From: Conchocele bisecta
Taxonomy: Eukaryota; Mollusca; Bivalvia; Lucinida; Thyasiridae
NCBI GenBank assembly: GCA_029237695.1
Contig: JAQRGA010000049.1
Coordinates: 62,001-126,000, forward strand
Reading direction: 5' to 3'
Length of the DNA stretch: 64,000 nucleotides
Made by a program: the position numbers and the translations under genes. Below the pieces are notes generated by a model. That model saw nothing but the letters and a program-made list of their open reading frames with translations, was not told the origin of the DNA and ran no database searches. Numbering within the stretch: the stretch's first letter is position 1; the number at the start of each line of letters is the position of its first letter. Of the stretch, positions 43,079 through 53,539 are shown piece after piece.

Positions 43079-44560
43079 GTGCGCATTGAAACTAGGTCAC
43101 AAACGACAGCCCGAGACGAATCATATAAGACCCTCAAAGTCCCTACCGCAATCGCGAACGTATCACGCGATGAATTCAAAGAGGCGCAGGCACATGACGT
43201 CACATTGACGTCAGTTCGAAATAATGCAAAAGACGGAACGGTACGGTCAAGTAAGAACGGAAACAAATCGAAATTCGCATACCGAAAAGACTTGTTGTAT
43301 CGTAATTTCGAATCGATAGGGTCAGGTAGGATGTACCATCAGCTGGTAGTCCCAAAAACACTTAGGACTACCGTGATGAAAGTGGCACATGAATCGATCA
43401 TGGCGGGCCATTTAGGGGTTAAGACAACTGATCGAGTGTTATCAGAATTTTATTGGCCAGGCGTGGGCAGTGACATTACACGGTTTTGTAGGTCTTGTGA
43501 CATATGTCAAAAGACTGTGTCAAAGGGACACATCACCAAGGTTCCGTTAGGAACTATGCCGTTGATAGACACTCCGTTCAAACGAGTCGCAGTTGACATT
43601 GTAGGGCCAATTTTTCCAGCTACCGATCGAAAGAATCGTTACATACTAACGTTAGTGATTATGCAACTAGGTACCCAGAAGCGGTACCACTACCAGGCAT
43701 CGAGGCCGAACGAGTCGCGGAAGCTCTCGTGGATATGTTCAGTAGACTGGGTATCCCCGAGGAGATGCTCACCGATCGGGGTAGTAAATTTACGTCGGCA
43801 GTCATGGAGGAAGTTAGTAGATTGTTATCGCTGAGACAATTAACCACGACACCGTACCACCCACAGTGTAACGGTCTCGTGGAACGGTTCAATGGTACGT
43901 TAAAGCAAATGCTTCGTAGAATGGCAAGCGAACGTCCCAAAGATTGGGACAAATACATTAACGCGCTCTTATTCGCGTATCGCGAAGTCCCTCAAGAAAG
44001 TTTGGCTTTCTCACCGTTTGAACTATTGTACGGAAGGACCGTTCGAGGTCCGATGAGCATACTAAGAGATCTGTGGTCCGAGAAGGACATAGAGGACAAC
44101 GTCAAAACGACGTATCAGTACGTCCTCGACTTGCGCGAACGGCTCGAGAAAACGTGCGAAATCGCGCATGAGAACTTGAAGAGTGCGTCCAAAAAGTACG
44201 CAAAGTACTACAACCGTAAGACCCGTAGTAGGCAGTATGCAGTGGCAGATCAGGTACTTGTACTACTACCGACAGACAACAACAAATTGCTTCTTAGGTG
44301 GAAGGGACCATACCCCATAACAGAGGTAGTTAATGAGTGGGACTATAGGGTTGACATGGGAGGGAAGTTGAAAACCTTTCATGCAAACATGTTAAAGAGG
44401 TACGAGACTAGGCCTGAGCACCCGGGGAAGGGAATATTCACTGTAATAAATGCGGCCGTGATAGAAGACACAGTAGAGGGGGATCCTAGTCCAAGTGGGT
44501 GTAGTGCCGAAGAAAACATGTTATGTCCCAGGGGATTAGAGTCCGATACGGAGAGCAAAG
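43079..44560 (+). pseudogene. Integrase of the LTR element
   Basis: The N-terminal zinc domain has HESIMAGHLG and CRSCDICQ (HHCC). The rve core shows the first Asp in VAVDIVGPI, then after a one-base frameshift near 43658 the second Asp in MLTDRGSKFTS and the Glu in GLVERFNGTLK. A GPY/F-type C-terminal module follows (LLRWKGPYPI, FHANMLKRY). It inserts the cDNA into the genome. The frame continues directly into RT sequence, showing integrase precedes RT in this pol. Confidence 0.85.
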
Positions 44561-44830
44561 TTGTCCTGTCGCCTGATTTAGGCAAGAAACAAAAGACGCA
44601 AGTCAAAGAGATCTTACGGGAATTCACCCATATCCTGAGTGACGCACCGGGACACACCCATATAGAGAAACGTGAGATAAAGTTGTCAACGCAGGACCCA
44701 TTAAGAATTAAGGGGTACCATATCCCATTTAAGGTCAGGGGAACAGTCAGCCAGAATGCGTATTGTTGCGATAAAAGGGGCCGACAATCTTGGGGCAGAC
44801 TACCTGAGCAGGATATCGGGGTAGATTCAG
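44560..44830 (+). pseudogene. RT start fused to RNase H end by internal deletion
   Basis: After integrase the frame reads LSPDLGKKQKTQVKEILREF and DAPGHTHIEKREIKL, the region just before the RT fingers. Near 44740 it jumps, with a frame change, to the tail of RNase H: the other frame at 44755..44815 reads VAIKGADNLGADYLSRI, matching the ADxLSR end of gypsy RNase H. Roughly 1.5 kb or more of catalytic RT/RNase H must be missing. RNase H is the last pol domain before the 3' LTR. Confidence 0.7.
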
Positions 44831-44882
44831 CTGTGCCAACGTGTCTCGCGTTTATGCACGAAAGTGTAAACACTTTTTGTTT

Positions 44883-44894
44883 AGGGGGGAGATA
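44883..44894 (+). promoter_or_regulatory. Polypurine tract
   Basis: AGGGGGGAGATA immediately before the 3' LTR; the expected plus-strand primer site. Confidence 0.75.
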
Positions 44895-47424
44895 TGTCGC
44901 GTGACACGTGCATTCTTGTACATTCTGGATTCCGTATAATTGTATATTTGTGATGTGTGGTACTGTTTTGTATTGGTGTGCGTATTATTGATTTCACATA
45001 CCTGTGATTCATATCTGTGATTTCACACACCTGTGATTTTTACATACCTGTGATTTGGCATGTACATTTCCCATGTACAATGTGCGTGTAATAATGGGGC
45101 TTATGTTGTATTGGTGGAAATACGTTTATGCGTGTCCTTTTTGTGGATTTAAAATATACGTCTATTTTATGAGCAATGTTTTACTGACGTCACGCCATAT
45201 TTGCCACAGACTATGCATGTGTGTGGTAGAGAACTCGTTGACTGCGTGTGCTGGTTTCGCTAGGGAGAAGACCTTTTAGTATTACGGATGTCCACTGTCC
45301 GTGCCAGCCGAGTTTGTCCGCGTGTCAGTTGTTCACACATAAGGGACCTTCTGTAGGTGAAGCCAGTATATAGCGCAGACCATACCATGGTCTGCCCTGT
45401 TATGTATGCTACAGGTTAGTGTTTCATCATAGCCTGGTACTGGCCAACACGGATATATCAGATCCCATAATGGTGATGTTTTGTGTCGTGATATTTCCGT
45501 AAATGACCACGATATTTGAGTTTAGTATGTGCTACACTCTCATTTGAGTGTATAGCCGTAGGACCGATATGGATGGGGTTTGGCGGGGCCAAGAAGCGAC
45601 CTTCGCATTGTCGAGACCAGTCGAGTAGATTTCGGATTATGAGATCTGGGTCTATAGTTGTGCAGATTTATGGTAGTGTGGGGTATACCATGTTGGATGG
45701 TATTTATTCCACGAGGGCTGTACACTGGTTTGGTTGGATTTAAGGCGTGGGAACATATATTTATGCCAAATATAACCCACGGGTGACATGGCAAAAGCCA
45801 TGGTTTTGTAGTATTTATGTGAGATGTCGTACGAGGGTAGGCATATTCATTATTCCGTGCATGGTTTCACTGGTGCGTATATAACGATGTCTCGCTATGT
45901 GTTGGCGGGACACATATTTTCTGGTTACAGAAGACTAGTACTGTATTCACCCAGTGACACGGAGGATTTTGGTATGTACCTACAACATTTTATTTCAGCT
46001 GTGATTTGCCGTTGTTCGATTCCCGTTTTAGTCTGTTGTGCATCCTGTCTGTCTGTCTGTGCGTATTAGTCCAGTAATTGGAGATTCATTTCATTTTTGT
46101 AGCCTCTTGAGAACGCTCCAGCGAGCCACATTGGACGATTTGGTCCACTCGTTTGAGGGCAGACCCCAGTCAGTGCAGAGTATCGGGTCGTCCGAGTGTC
46201 CGTACGTCTGTCTGGCGCAGTGTGTGTAGCAGCTCCGGGTAAAGGCCTGTATAGAGCAGTGTGTGATAGCTACCTCGCGTTCAGCAGACAGTCACAGCCA
46301 TAGATTAGTGAAGTGAAACGCCATACACACATATCATATCATTATACTACCACCGAGTTGAATGTCACCTAAGTGAAACTTTTCCCGGCGTCTTAGCCAA
46401 CGTGATAATCGCCATTTTTGTATTATATCGGAACTTTACATCCGGTCTACCACATTCCGGTATTACAACCCATTGATTCACCATGGATACTTTACATCCG
46501 GTCTACCACATCCGGGTTGCTACAGTCGAGTGATACCATAGGAACTTTACATCTGGTCCACCATTTTCCGGAGATAATACTACCTGTGGAACTTTACTTC
46601 CGGGAACCAGCTTCCGGAACATTATCGTTATTGACTATCATGTGATGTAACCACATCCGGCTTTGACTTTGACATTCATACTTTGGAAATATATTGCATA
46701 GGCAATACATATGTATACTTTGATAGTGTATGGTAATACTCCTATCATGGTATATCATGGCTAAAGGATTGTAGTAAGACTACATATATTGTTTATGGAT
46801 TAATCCACTTGAAGTTGGATTATAGCCATATTGTTGACTAGACCTCATATTGCGGGTGAGGCAGACCTTGGGACCTTGATACTCAGAGGTTACACTATCT
46901 ATTGAGATACGCCAGCACTGGGGTAGCTCAGATGATTGTCATTTGTCCTCCAATGTTCGTTATGCCATGTTATACTTGTATGTTATTTCACTTTGATTAG
47001 CGATCATCAAAGTACTTGTGCATTCATACTATTGTCCACTACGGGACCATTGAGATACCACATACCGAGTTTATTCGTCTATAGCTTTTAAGTTGCGTTA
47101 AAGTATAACAGTCGATTGGCTTATCACCTTGTAGTAATTGAATAGTATCATGCACAGTACAGTGATGTTCGCATATCAATGTATCATGTATTCCTGTGTG
47201 TTCCCCATGTAATATAGTGTACATTATAAGTGATTAAGTGACTACGTGTACTTATCTACTCTGGCCTATCCCTTACACTTCAACTGCATTGTTACCACTT
47301 TTCGTTCGTCAGATCAAGCTATATTGGCCATAACGTCATAACAATTGAAGTATACTTGGTTCATATGATAATTGGGGGAGACAATTTGTCTCGATCATTC
47401 CTGACCTTGGTAATGACCTTGACA
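44895..47424 (+). repeat. 3' LTR
   Basis: Begins TGTCGCGTGACACGTGCATT and ends GACCTTGACA, followed by the GTATA duplication (47425..47429). Nearly identical to the 5' LTR, so the insertion is relatively recent. Confidence 0.93.
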
Positions 47425-47881
47425 GTATATCCAGATCAAACTGTGCATCTGCCATTACATCAATGAAACACCCTTCATGCTGCTAACTAGCAACATAGAT
47501 CGTTATCAGGCTACAATAGTGTGCTATTTTGGTCGGGTCACAACTCCGATAAGCCCCTTTTCTCCAGTCACAGTAGCTAATACCAGTTCAATTAAACTTT
47601 TGTGAGACATACCTGTCTATGATTAAGTCTGTTCAACACAACATCATGTATGGAACCAGTACATTTCCCACACAATTTAGTATGAAAAATAATTGAACTG
47701 AAACTTACCGTGTTGTGATCATGGAAGAGAACTCTATTCCCATATACATGTATATATATCCAGTAACACTGAACTTCCTTGACGCATGATTGCTGTAACC
47801 AAGAATACCTGAAGACATGACCAAACATAAAACGTTCTGTAATCCATATATTTTTCAACTGTAATTATTATATTTCGCTAG

Positions 47882-48047
47882 ACTGGTACAACAACAAGTG
47901 ATAGTAGTACAGCATATATTTGCCACTTCATCCTGACCTGGACATCCACCAACGCACATTATGGCGACTATACATACTCTGTTGGGATTACTACAAGTGT
48001 CGGTGGTACAGAAGCCAGCCTTGCAACTGGTGCTATCGTAACATGTG
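47882..48047 (+). CDS. Candidate internal exon of an extracellular host protein
   Basis: A T-rich tract ending TTTCGCTAG (AG at 47880..47881) precedes a 166-bp stop-free frame that ends at G|GTAAGC, a good donor (48048). The 55 residues alternate hydrophobic and Ser/Thr/Tyr positions (AYICHFILTWTSTNAHYGDY, SVGITTSVGG), like beta strands of an extracellular domain with two cysteines. Start phase 0 and end phase 1 are not the usual 1-1 module phase; an alternative acceptor at ...TACAG (47912) would give phase 1 at both ends but lacks a pyrimidine tract. The family is not recognised. Confidence 0.3.
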
Positions 48048-48052
48048 GTAAG

Positions 48053-49820
48053 CATGAATATCAACGTTATCATGTACTCCATATCTCGTACTCAAGATCA
48101 AGCAGTTGATTGGTTGAACATGAGCTCTGCTCAAGTTTGACCAATCAATCAGTTTGGCTTTGAGTTCAAATTTTGAGAATGTGTTGAATAATACAGACCC
48201 CATAGCATATAGAACCACAAGGTATCGCTATCAGATGAAGGTCAACAAGCAACTTCTCATCTCATATTAGTGGATATATTACTGGATCTATTACTGGATC
48301 TCATATTATAATGTATAGCTCTGTTCTGACCCTGACACTTAATGGTGAGGGGGTCATAGCAGTACCTATGTTTGCCTGTCTATCACAAACATCATATTCA
48401 TCAGAAAATATGAGCACACATTTGGCCTCACAAATCGGCCTATCCAATGCCTGTTTTACAGAATTCTGATTTCATATTGGCTAATGCATTAACAACATAA
48501 GTTCATACCTAATTCCCAATTAAATGTGAAGGTCATTTTCTTATGACTGATTTTGCATGAACTTAACAATTGGGTAAATAACTTCTGTTCACCTTGATGT
48601 AATTTTCTGATGCCTGTCAATCACCATTTACCAAAAGTAAAATATATAAATATCCACAAACAACAATCATTTTTAACCTGTGTTTTACTTTAGGATATTG
48701 TATGGCACAATTAGCATAAATTGTAGCCGTTTGTATACATAATTGAGTCATATTTGTGACAAAACGGGACTGATTACACTTTTATCAGTATGGAATTGAC
48801 CTTTTTCTTCATACAAATATAAATATATCCACGAGCTCGTGTGTCTTTCCAACAATATATATTTAGATTAAACATTACTGAACGCGTGTATGAGATCGCA
48901 TGACACCCATATTGTGGTAATATGGTCACTCAAGATATAGTTCACCCTCAAACAAACATAATTCATGGACTCATTAGAAGTATTCACTATTTGAAGAAAA
49001 TCGTATGTTAAGGTTTTTAGCGTACATCATAAATAAAGTCGTTGATGTACGGTAATCAGGCTGTGAAACAGACTACCTGTGCGGTTTTGTTATATCTATA
49101 TAATATACAGAACATATAATATCATGTTTTGGAATTAAATGCTAACGAGACCTTATGGAACTCATCAGCTGAGCAAAATGAAATAAACTGGCAATAGTTA
49201 ACACATACTAGGTTTGTAGTATGTTTCAAGGTTTCTTTGGCAGTCTACAATGTACTATGAACCTATATTCTTAATAGTAAAATGTTATGATTATATAATA
49301 ATGTTTGTGTCTTCTTCGAGGTTTATTATGGAGAACAATTATCAAGCTCATGTACATGTATATGCATTAATTACATGCATGCTAATCAGTGGTACATATT
49401 ATTGCAGTTCATTCATTGACTAAAATGGAGAGGTACTGAGCTGCTGACTAGGTTCAGTGTATGTGAAAACTGACTAAACTGTATTTTTTGTTTATTCTGT
49501 ATAGTCAATACATTGAATGCTCTATCCATTATTCTAAGTATGAAACATATAAACAAATAAACAATTAATTACATTGAATGATTGCAGGGCCAAACAAATT
49601 AATTTTAGTAGACATTACATCCATTGGTCTACTGAGAATATTAATCTTTGTCCTTAGCCTCATCCAGCAGGTTCTTTTACAGTTTTACTTTATGACAGCT
49701 CCTATTAACATGGGTGATCAATTGGAGGAATTATCATTATTATTATCAAAACCTGTTGAACCACATTGGAATAAACCGTGCATGGGTGTTTCCTACTTTC
49801 CACAAATTACAATATCCCAA
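48053..49820. other. Non-coding interval
   Basis: No gene, RNA or clear repeat seen; possibly intronic if the exon at 47882..48047 is real. Confidence 0.3.
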
Positions 49821-49829
49821 TGACTTGGA

Positions 49830-50143
49830 ATACAAATTGAAGTGCTTCGTGTAGCGTGTTCTATTACTGAATGCAATAAATCACTCTTCATGTATGTGTG
49901 ACTTAAGACACTTTTGTTTTATTGTATCTATGTGGGATGAAGTCTTCATTGCATGTTGCCAACCAGCTGGAACATACCGATTCCTGTTTTTGTATTGTGC
50001 AGAATCAGAGAACAGCACATGTTTGATGGCTGGTAGCAATGAAGAATCAGACAAATTCCAGTTTGCGATGAACCTCTGTCTCCTTGGGTTTCATCCCAAA
50101 TGTAACATGTGCCATCATTTGTTGCTAAGTTATATACTGACAT
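49830..50143 (-). pseudogene. Relic of a transposase-like (RNase H-fold) protein
   Basis: The minus-strand frame reads NDGTCYIWDETQGDRGSSQ, then after a frame change FSDSAQYKNRNRYVPAGWQ (near 49980). This order, a Trp-Asp-Glu core followed by (Y/F)SD..x..NxNR, matches a widespread uncharacterised invertebrate transposon-borne protein that I recall as WDE...SDxCxGQNxN. Only ~100 residues remain and several frame changes are needed. It may be a DDE-type transposase; the family name is not certain. Confidence 0.35.
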
Positions 50144-50149
50144 ATCATT

Positions 50150-52050
50150 AACATGACAGTTTATCTTTACAAACTATCTGAATATTAGTTGAACAAGGTG
50201 TATATAGAACAGTTTAAACATCGAGCGTTGCCGTAAATACTTGTCAGTTATACTTATCTGTTTTCTTTTATTCAAAAGTCCTTCCTTTGATTGTACAAGA
50301 TTTTGTTGTTTTTCTGTATCTGCATGTATTAACATATTTGTATTTTCCTTTTCATTGTTTATAAGCAATGCATGTGTCACAACAATCCACTTTAGGTTTG
50401 TGAAATATATAATTGTAATCAATGACAACAATATAAACAATATGTAATTAACGATGCAGGGTTTAGACCATATTCTGTACATTTCAGTTTGTACAAGTCA
50501 TATATTTTAGCAATTGATATTGTCTCTGATTATGTAATGACTTCTGTCATAGGGAATGAGTCCATGTTCGCTTTTATGTGCGTGAATATATCATCAGCTG
50601 CTTTACTACATTGACCGTGCCTTTACACTCGCTCATCGGAAGAGACACCAACTAATACATATTTTCTTTCGGCACATTTGGACAAGATCACTATAATGTG
50701 TCTGCTAAATCAAACTAGACATTTCAAAATACATTCTACTAACTAAATTGTTTATCGTATCTAGCATTGGCTGCAGTATGCAACTGTCAAATTGAACATA
50801 AGTGCAAATTGTTCACATATTATAATCTATAACACCAGATCGATGAACCTTGGTCAACGTACGTTAATATAGAACGTTCTGAGCATAGATACACAACATG
50901 TCAATTCACGAGTATACAGTGTGATTGTTCTAGGCTGAGCCTCAGCCCATTCAGCTACTTGATGCTGATCATTTGATGTGAGTAAATGTTGATAATTTGT
51001 TATACTCATTCATCATCAGCAACATTATTTTGTTCTGGATATGTACCTGATAGATCCGAATACATACAGGCTGTACAATTGCTATAGAACCCCGGAAACT
51101 ATAGACAAGAAGTTTCATCATTATCAATTAGTGTATTGTGTGTTATGTCTGTTTTTATTTGCTACTCAAATGAATATGGTTATAAAACAGTCCAAACGAC
51201 AATATGAATTTTCATACTTGGAAACTTCCATAGCTGTATCCTGTTGGTGTCAGCTAATTAAACTTGCTTCAGTAGGACACATGCTTTTCTAATGTATTCA
51301 TATATACATCTTGTAGCAGTTACATCTATGAGGCCTCCATGTATACACAATAACAACGTATTTTAAAGGTGGGTAAAGTATTACAGAAATGATGTAGCGA
51401 GTTATCAAACACCATCAAGGCAACTGTGGCAATTATCACATTTGCTTTGAGGTTTCCAACTGTTTGCAGCATATACGCTAACTATCGCCAATACAATTAC
51501 TTATCCATATTTTCTTAAGGATCATCCAATATACTAATAATAATAGTAGTGAAGGTACATGCCCGCTCACGTGTCCCACATGCCAGGTTATCATAGGGAG
51601 ACAGATAGTTTGAATATTATGCAGATATGATATTTTCTGGCAAAATAAACATTCATTCACCATTATCCCACGCATTGATTGACATTATTGTACATTTTAT
51701 ATCAGATGTAATTCACACACTGATATCAACAGTTTCCTTAAATTGTTAACGAACATTACTATTTATTCTCTGTATTTTTTTTTGATATGCAATGATCATA
51801 CTTTTTAATCTGTCAAAATTAATATTTTTCTAGGTGACGCATTTAATGTTTATAAATAATTAAAAAAAACATGTTATGCCTCATTTGCATATGAAAATAG
51901 CCTGATACCACCGCGAGTCACTATCAATAAAATAAATATTACTAAATGATTATAATTGCATAGTAGGCACTCGTCATTTTTAGAACTGGTGGAATAGTGA
52001 CACAATTATGCACTTATTTAATTCCTTATTTAACTCATGTTGTGCCTAGT
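50150..52050. other. Non-coding interval
   Basis: AT-rich, with only short open frames lacking any family resemblance; nothing supportable. Confidence 0.3.
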
Positions 52051-52059
52051 GAGTGAGCA

Positions 52060-53044
52060 TGTTTTACATCTTCTGGTTTTAAATTACATTAACAAATAAA
52101 TGGTCCATATCAGTTTCACCCCAGATTCTCTCATTGAAGTTATAAAACTATCTGTGTCCAGCAGTTTTAAACCCCCTAATTTTTCCTAATAAACGTAAGT
52201 TTCTTTGTTTCCATTTCTCAAGGCACTCTGTTCGAACTCTATTATTTTTGGCATAATATTGTATTCATGAATAGCAGTATTATCATTTAAAAAGTAATCC
52301 CTACAGTTTTTGCACTGATTGAAGACCATTTAAAATTCGTATTGGGGCTGTATGACTCATAAACAATATTTGTTTGTGTGTTAAACTTGAGGCCTGATAT
52401 TTTACTGAATTCGTCTATTACATAAATTAACTTTTCAAAAGATTTCTGTGTACCATCCGTCATAAAAATGTCATCGTCAGCAAACATCGTGTTTTCAATT
52501 CTATATCACCGATTTTCACTCCAGTTATATCTTGTTCGTTAATAATTTCTCTAGATAATATTTCAATGGTAATAATGAAGAGGTAAGGTGATAATGGACA
52601 GCCTTGGTGAACGAGGCGCCTCTACTTATTGAAAAGAAGTATGATAAGTAACCATTGTTTGTAACACAGCTTTATGCGTCAGAATAAAACAATTTAATCC
52701 TATTCAAAATATCGCTACCAAACTTAAAATGGTCCATAGCTTTTAAAAGAAATTAATTTTCCACAGTATCAAATCCTTTTGAAAGTCTGTGAAAAAGAAT
52801 AAGCATGGTGTGTCAGTTTCGTTTAAATAGTGCATTGATTCATAAAGTATTCTAATATTTTTCCCTATGTACCTACCCTTAGGAAATCCCGTTTGTGAAT
52901 AATACATTATAGATGGTAATATTGTTTTTAATTCTATTTGCTATGGCTCTGGATGCAATTTTGTAATCTACGTTGAGTAATGATATTGGTCTCCAGTTTG
53001 TAGGTATTGATAAATCACTTTTTTTCCTTGGAATTAATGTGATT
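52060..53044 (-). mobile_element. Tx1/L1-like LINE fragment C, interrupted by Polinton B
   Basis: Minus-strand RT of the same family as LINE B. Near 53040..52960 it reads IPTNWRPISLLNVDYKIASR; at 52487..52287 it reads DGTQKSFEKLIYVIDEFSKI after the FADD motif (MFADDDIFM). Text at 52065..52150 aligns with LINE B near 28130. The fragment stops abruptly at 53044, where the Polinton B terminus begins. The endonuclease half of this LINE should therefore lie beyond the far end of Polinton B, outside the window. Confidence 0.7.
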
Positions 53045-53186
53045 AGTAGTATAGGAGAGTCAAAATGATACAAGTTTATATGGAAGCCACCCACCACGTG
53101 TGGTGGCTTCCACACGAAACTTGTTATCATTGTTGACTCTCCTATGCTACTTGGATTTTCCCCCACTGTTCGGTGGGTATGTATGA
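53045..53186. repeat. Terminal repeat of Polinton B with terminal palindrome
   Basis: The outer 107 bp (53045..53151) is a foldback with outer stem AGTAGTATAGGAGAGTCAA, then ATGATA and CAAGTTT, and an inner GGAAGCCACC/GGTGGCTTCC stem. The stem differs from copy A (GG for TA, and a different middle), with matching changes on the other arm. The block after it (TTGGATTTTCCCCCACTGTT and CGGTGGGTATGTATG) is shared with A. The partner copy is outside the window. Confidence 0.85.
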
Positions 53187-53224
53187 GAAGAATGGAACAT
53201 ATGTTTCATCAACCGCGAGACCAT

Positions 53225-53539
53225 ATATTTCTGGCATGGGAAGATACACCCTATTAGAGATAAGAAATCCATTGGTTATACTCAGTATATATGACAATCT
53301 GTCATACATTTATTAAAAATAAAATAACAACTGACACCTTATTAAAGATAAGAAATCCATACATTATGCTCAGTATATTACAACAATCTGTCATAAATAT
53401 CTACTGACACCCTATTAAAGATAAGAAATCCATAAGTTATACTCAGTATAAATACAGCAATTTGTCATACATTTATTAAAAATAAAATAACAACTGACAC
53501 CCTATTAAAGATAAAAATCTATTGGTTATACTCAGTATA
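53225..53539. repeat. Four subterminal repeats upstream of PolB (copy B)
   Basis: TTATACTCAGTATA variants at about 53275, 53367, 53440 and 53527 (spacings ~92, 73 and 87). Each is preceded by ACACCCTATTAAAGATAAGA-like text and mostly separated by ATCTGTCATACATTTATT. The last copy runs into the PolB ATG at 53540. Confidence 0.8.

Larger units (their letters stand above)
38088..47424 (+). mobile_element. Gmr1-like Ty3/gypsy LTR retrotransposon with 2.5-kb LTRs, internally deleted
   Basis: 9.3 kb, with LTRs at 38088..40613 and 44895..47424, both TG...CA, and a 5-bp GTATA duplication. The internal order is gag (41282..~42500), retropepsin (~42700..43065), integrase (43079..~44450), then only the start of reverse transcriptase and the end of RNase H (~44560..44830). 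Integrase lies before RT, unlike ordinary gypsy elements and like the Gmr1 group. Most of RT and RNase H is deleted, so the copy cannot move by itself. Confidence 0.85.

Noticed and set aside
43079..44904. Ordinary gypsy element whose integrase is last
   Set aside because: RT and RNase H remnants follow integrase in the same frame and RNase H abuts the polypurine tract.
49578..49823. 81-aa open frame with hydrophobic start
   Set aside because: It may be partly antisense to the transposase-like relic; no supporting signals.
51041..51292. 83-aa open frame with hydrophobic middle
   Set aside because: Isolated, no splice context, leader or family resemblance; within chance expectation for AT-rich DNA.
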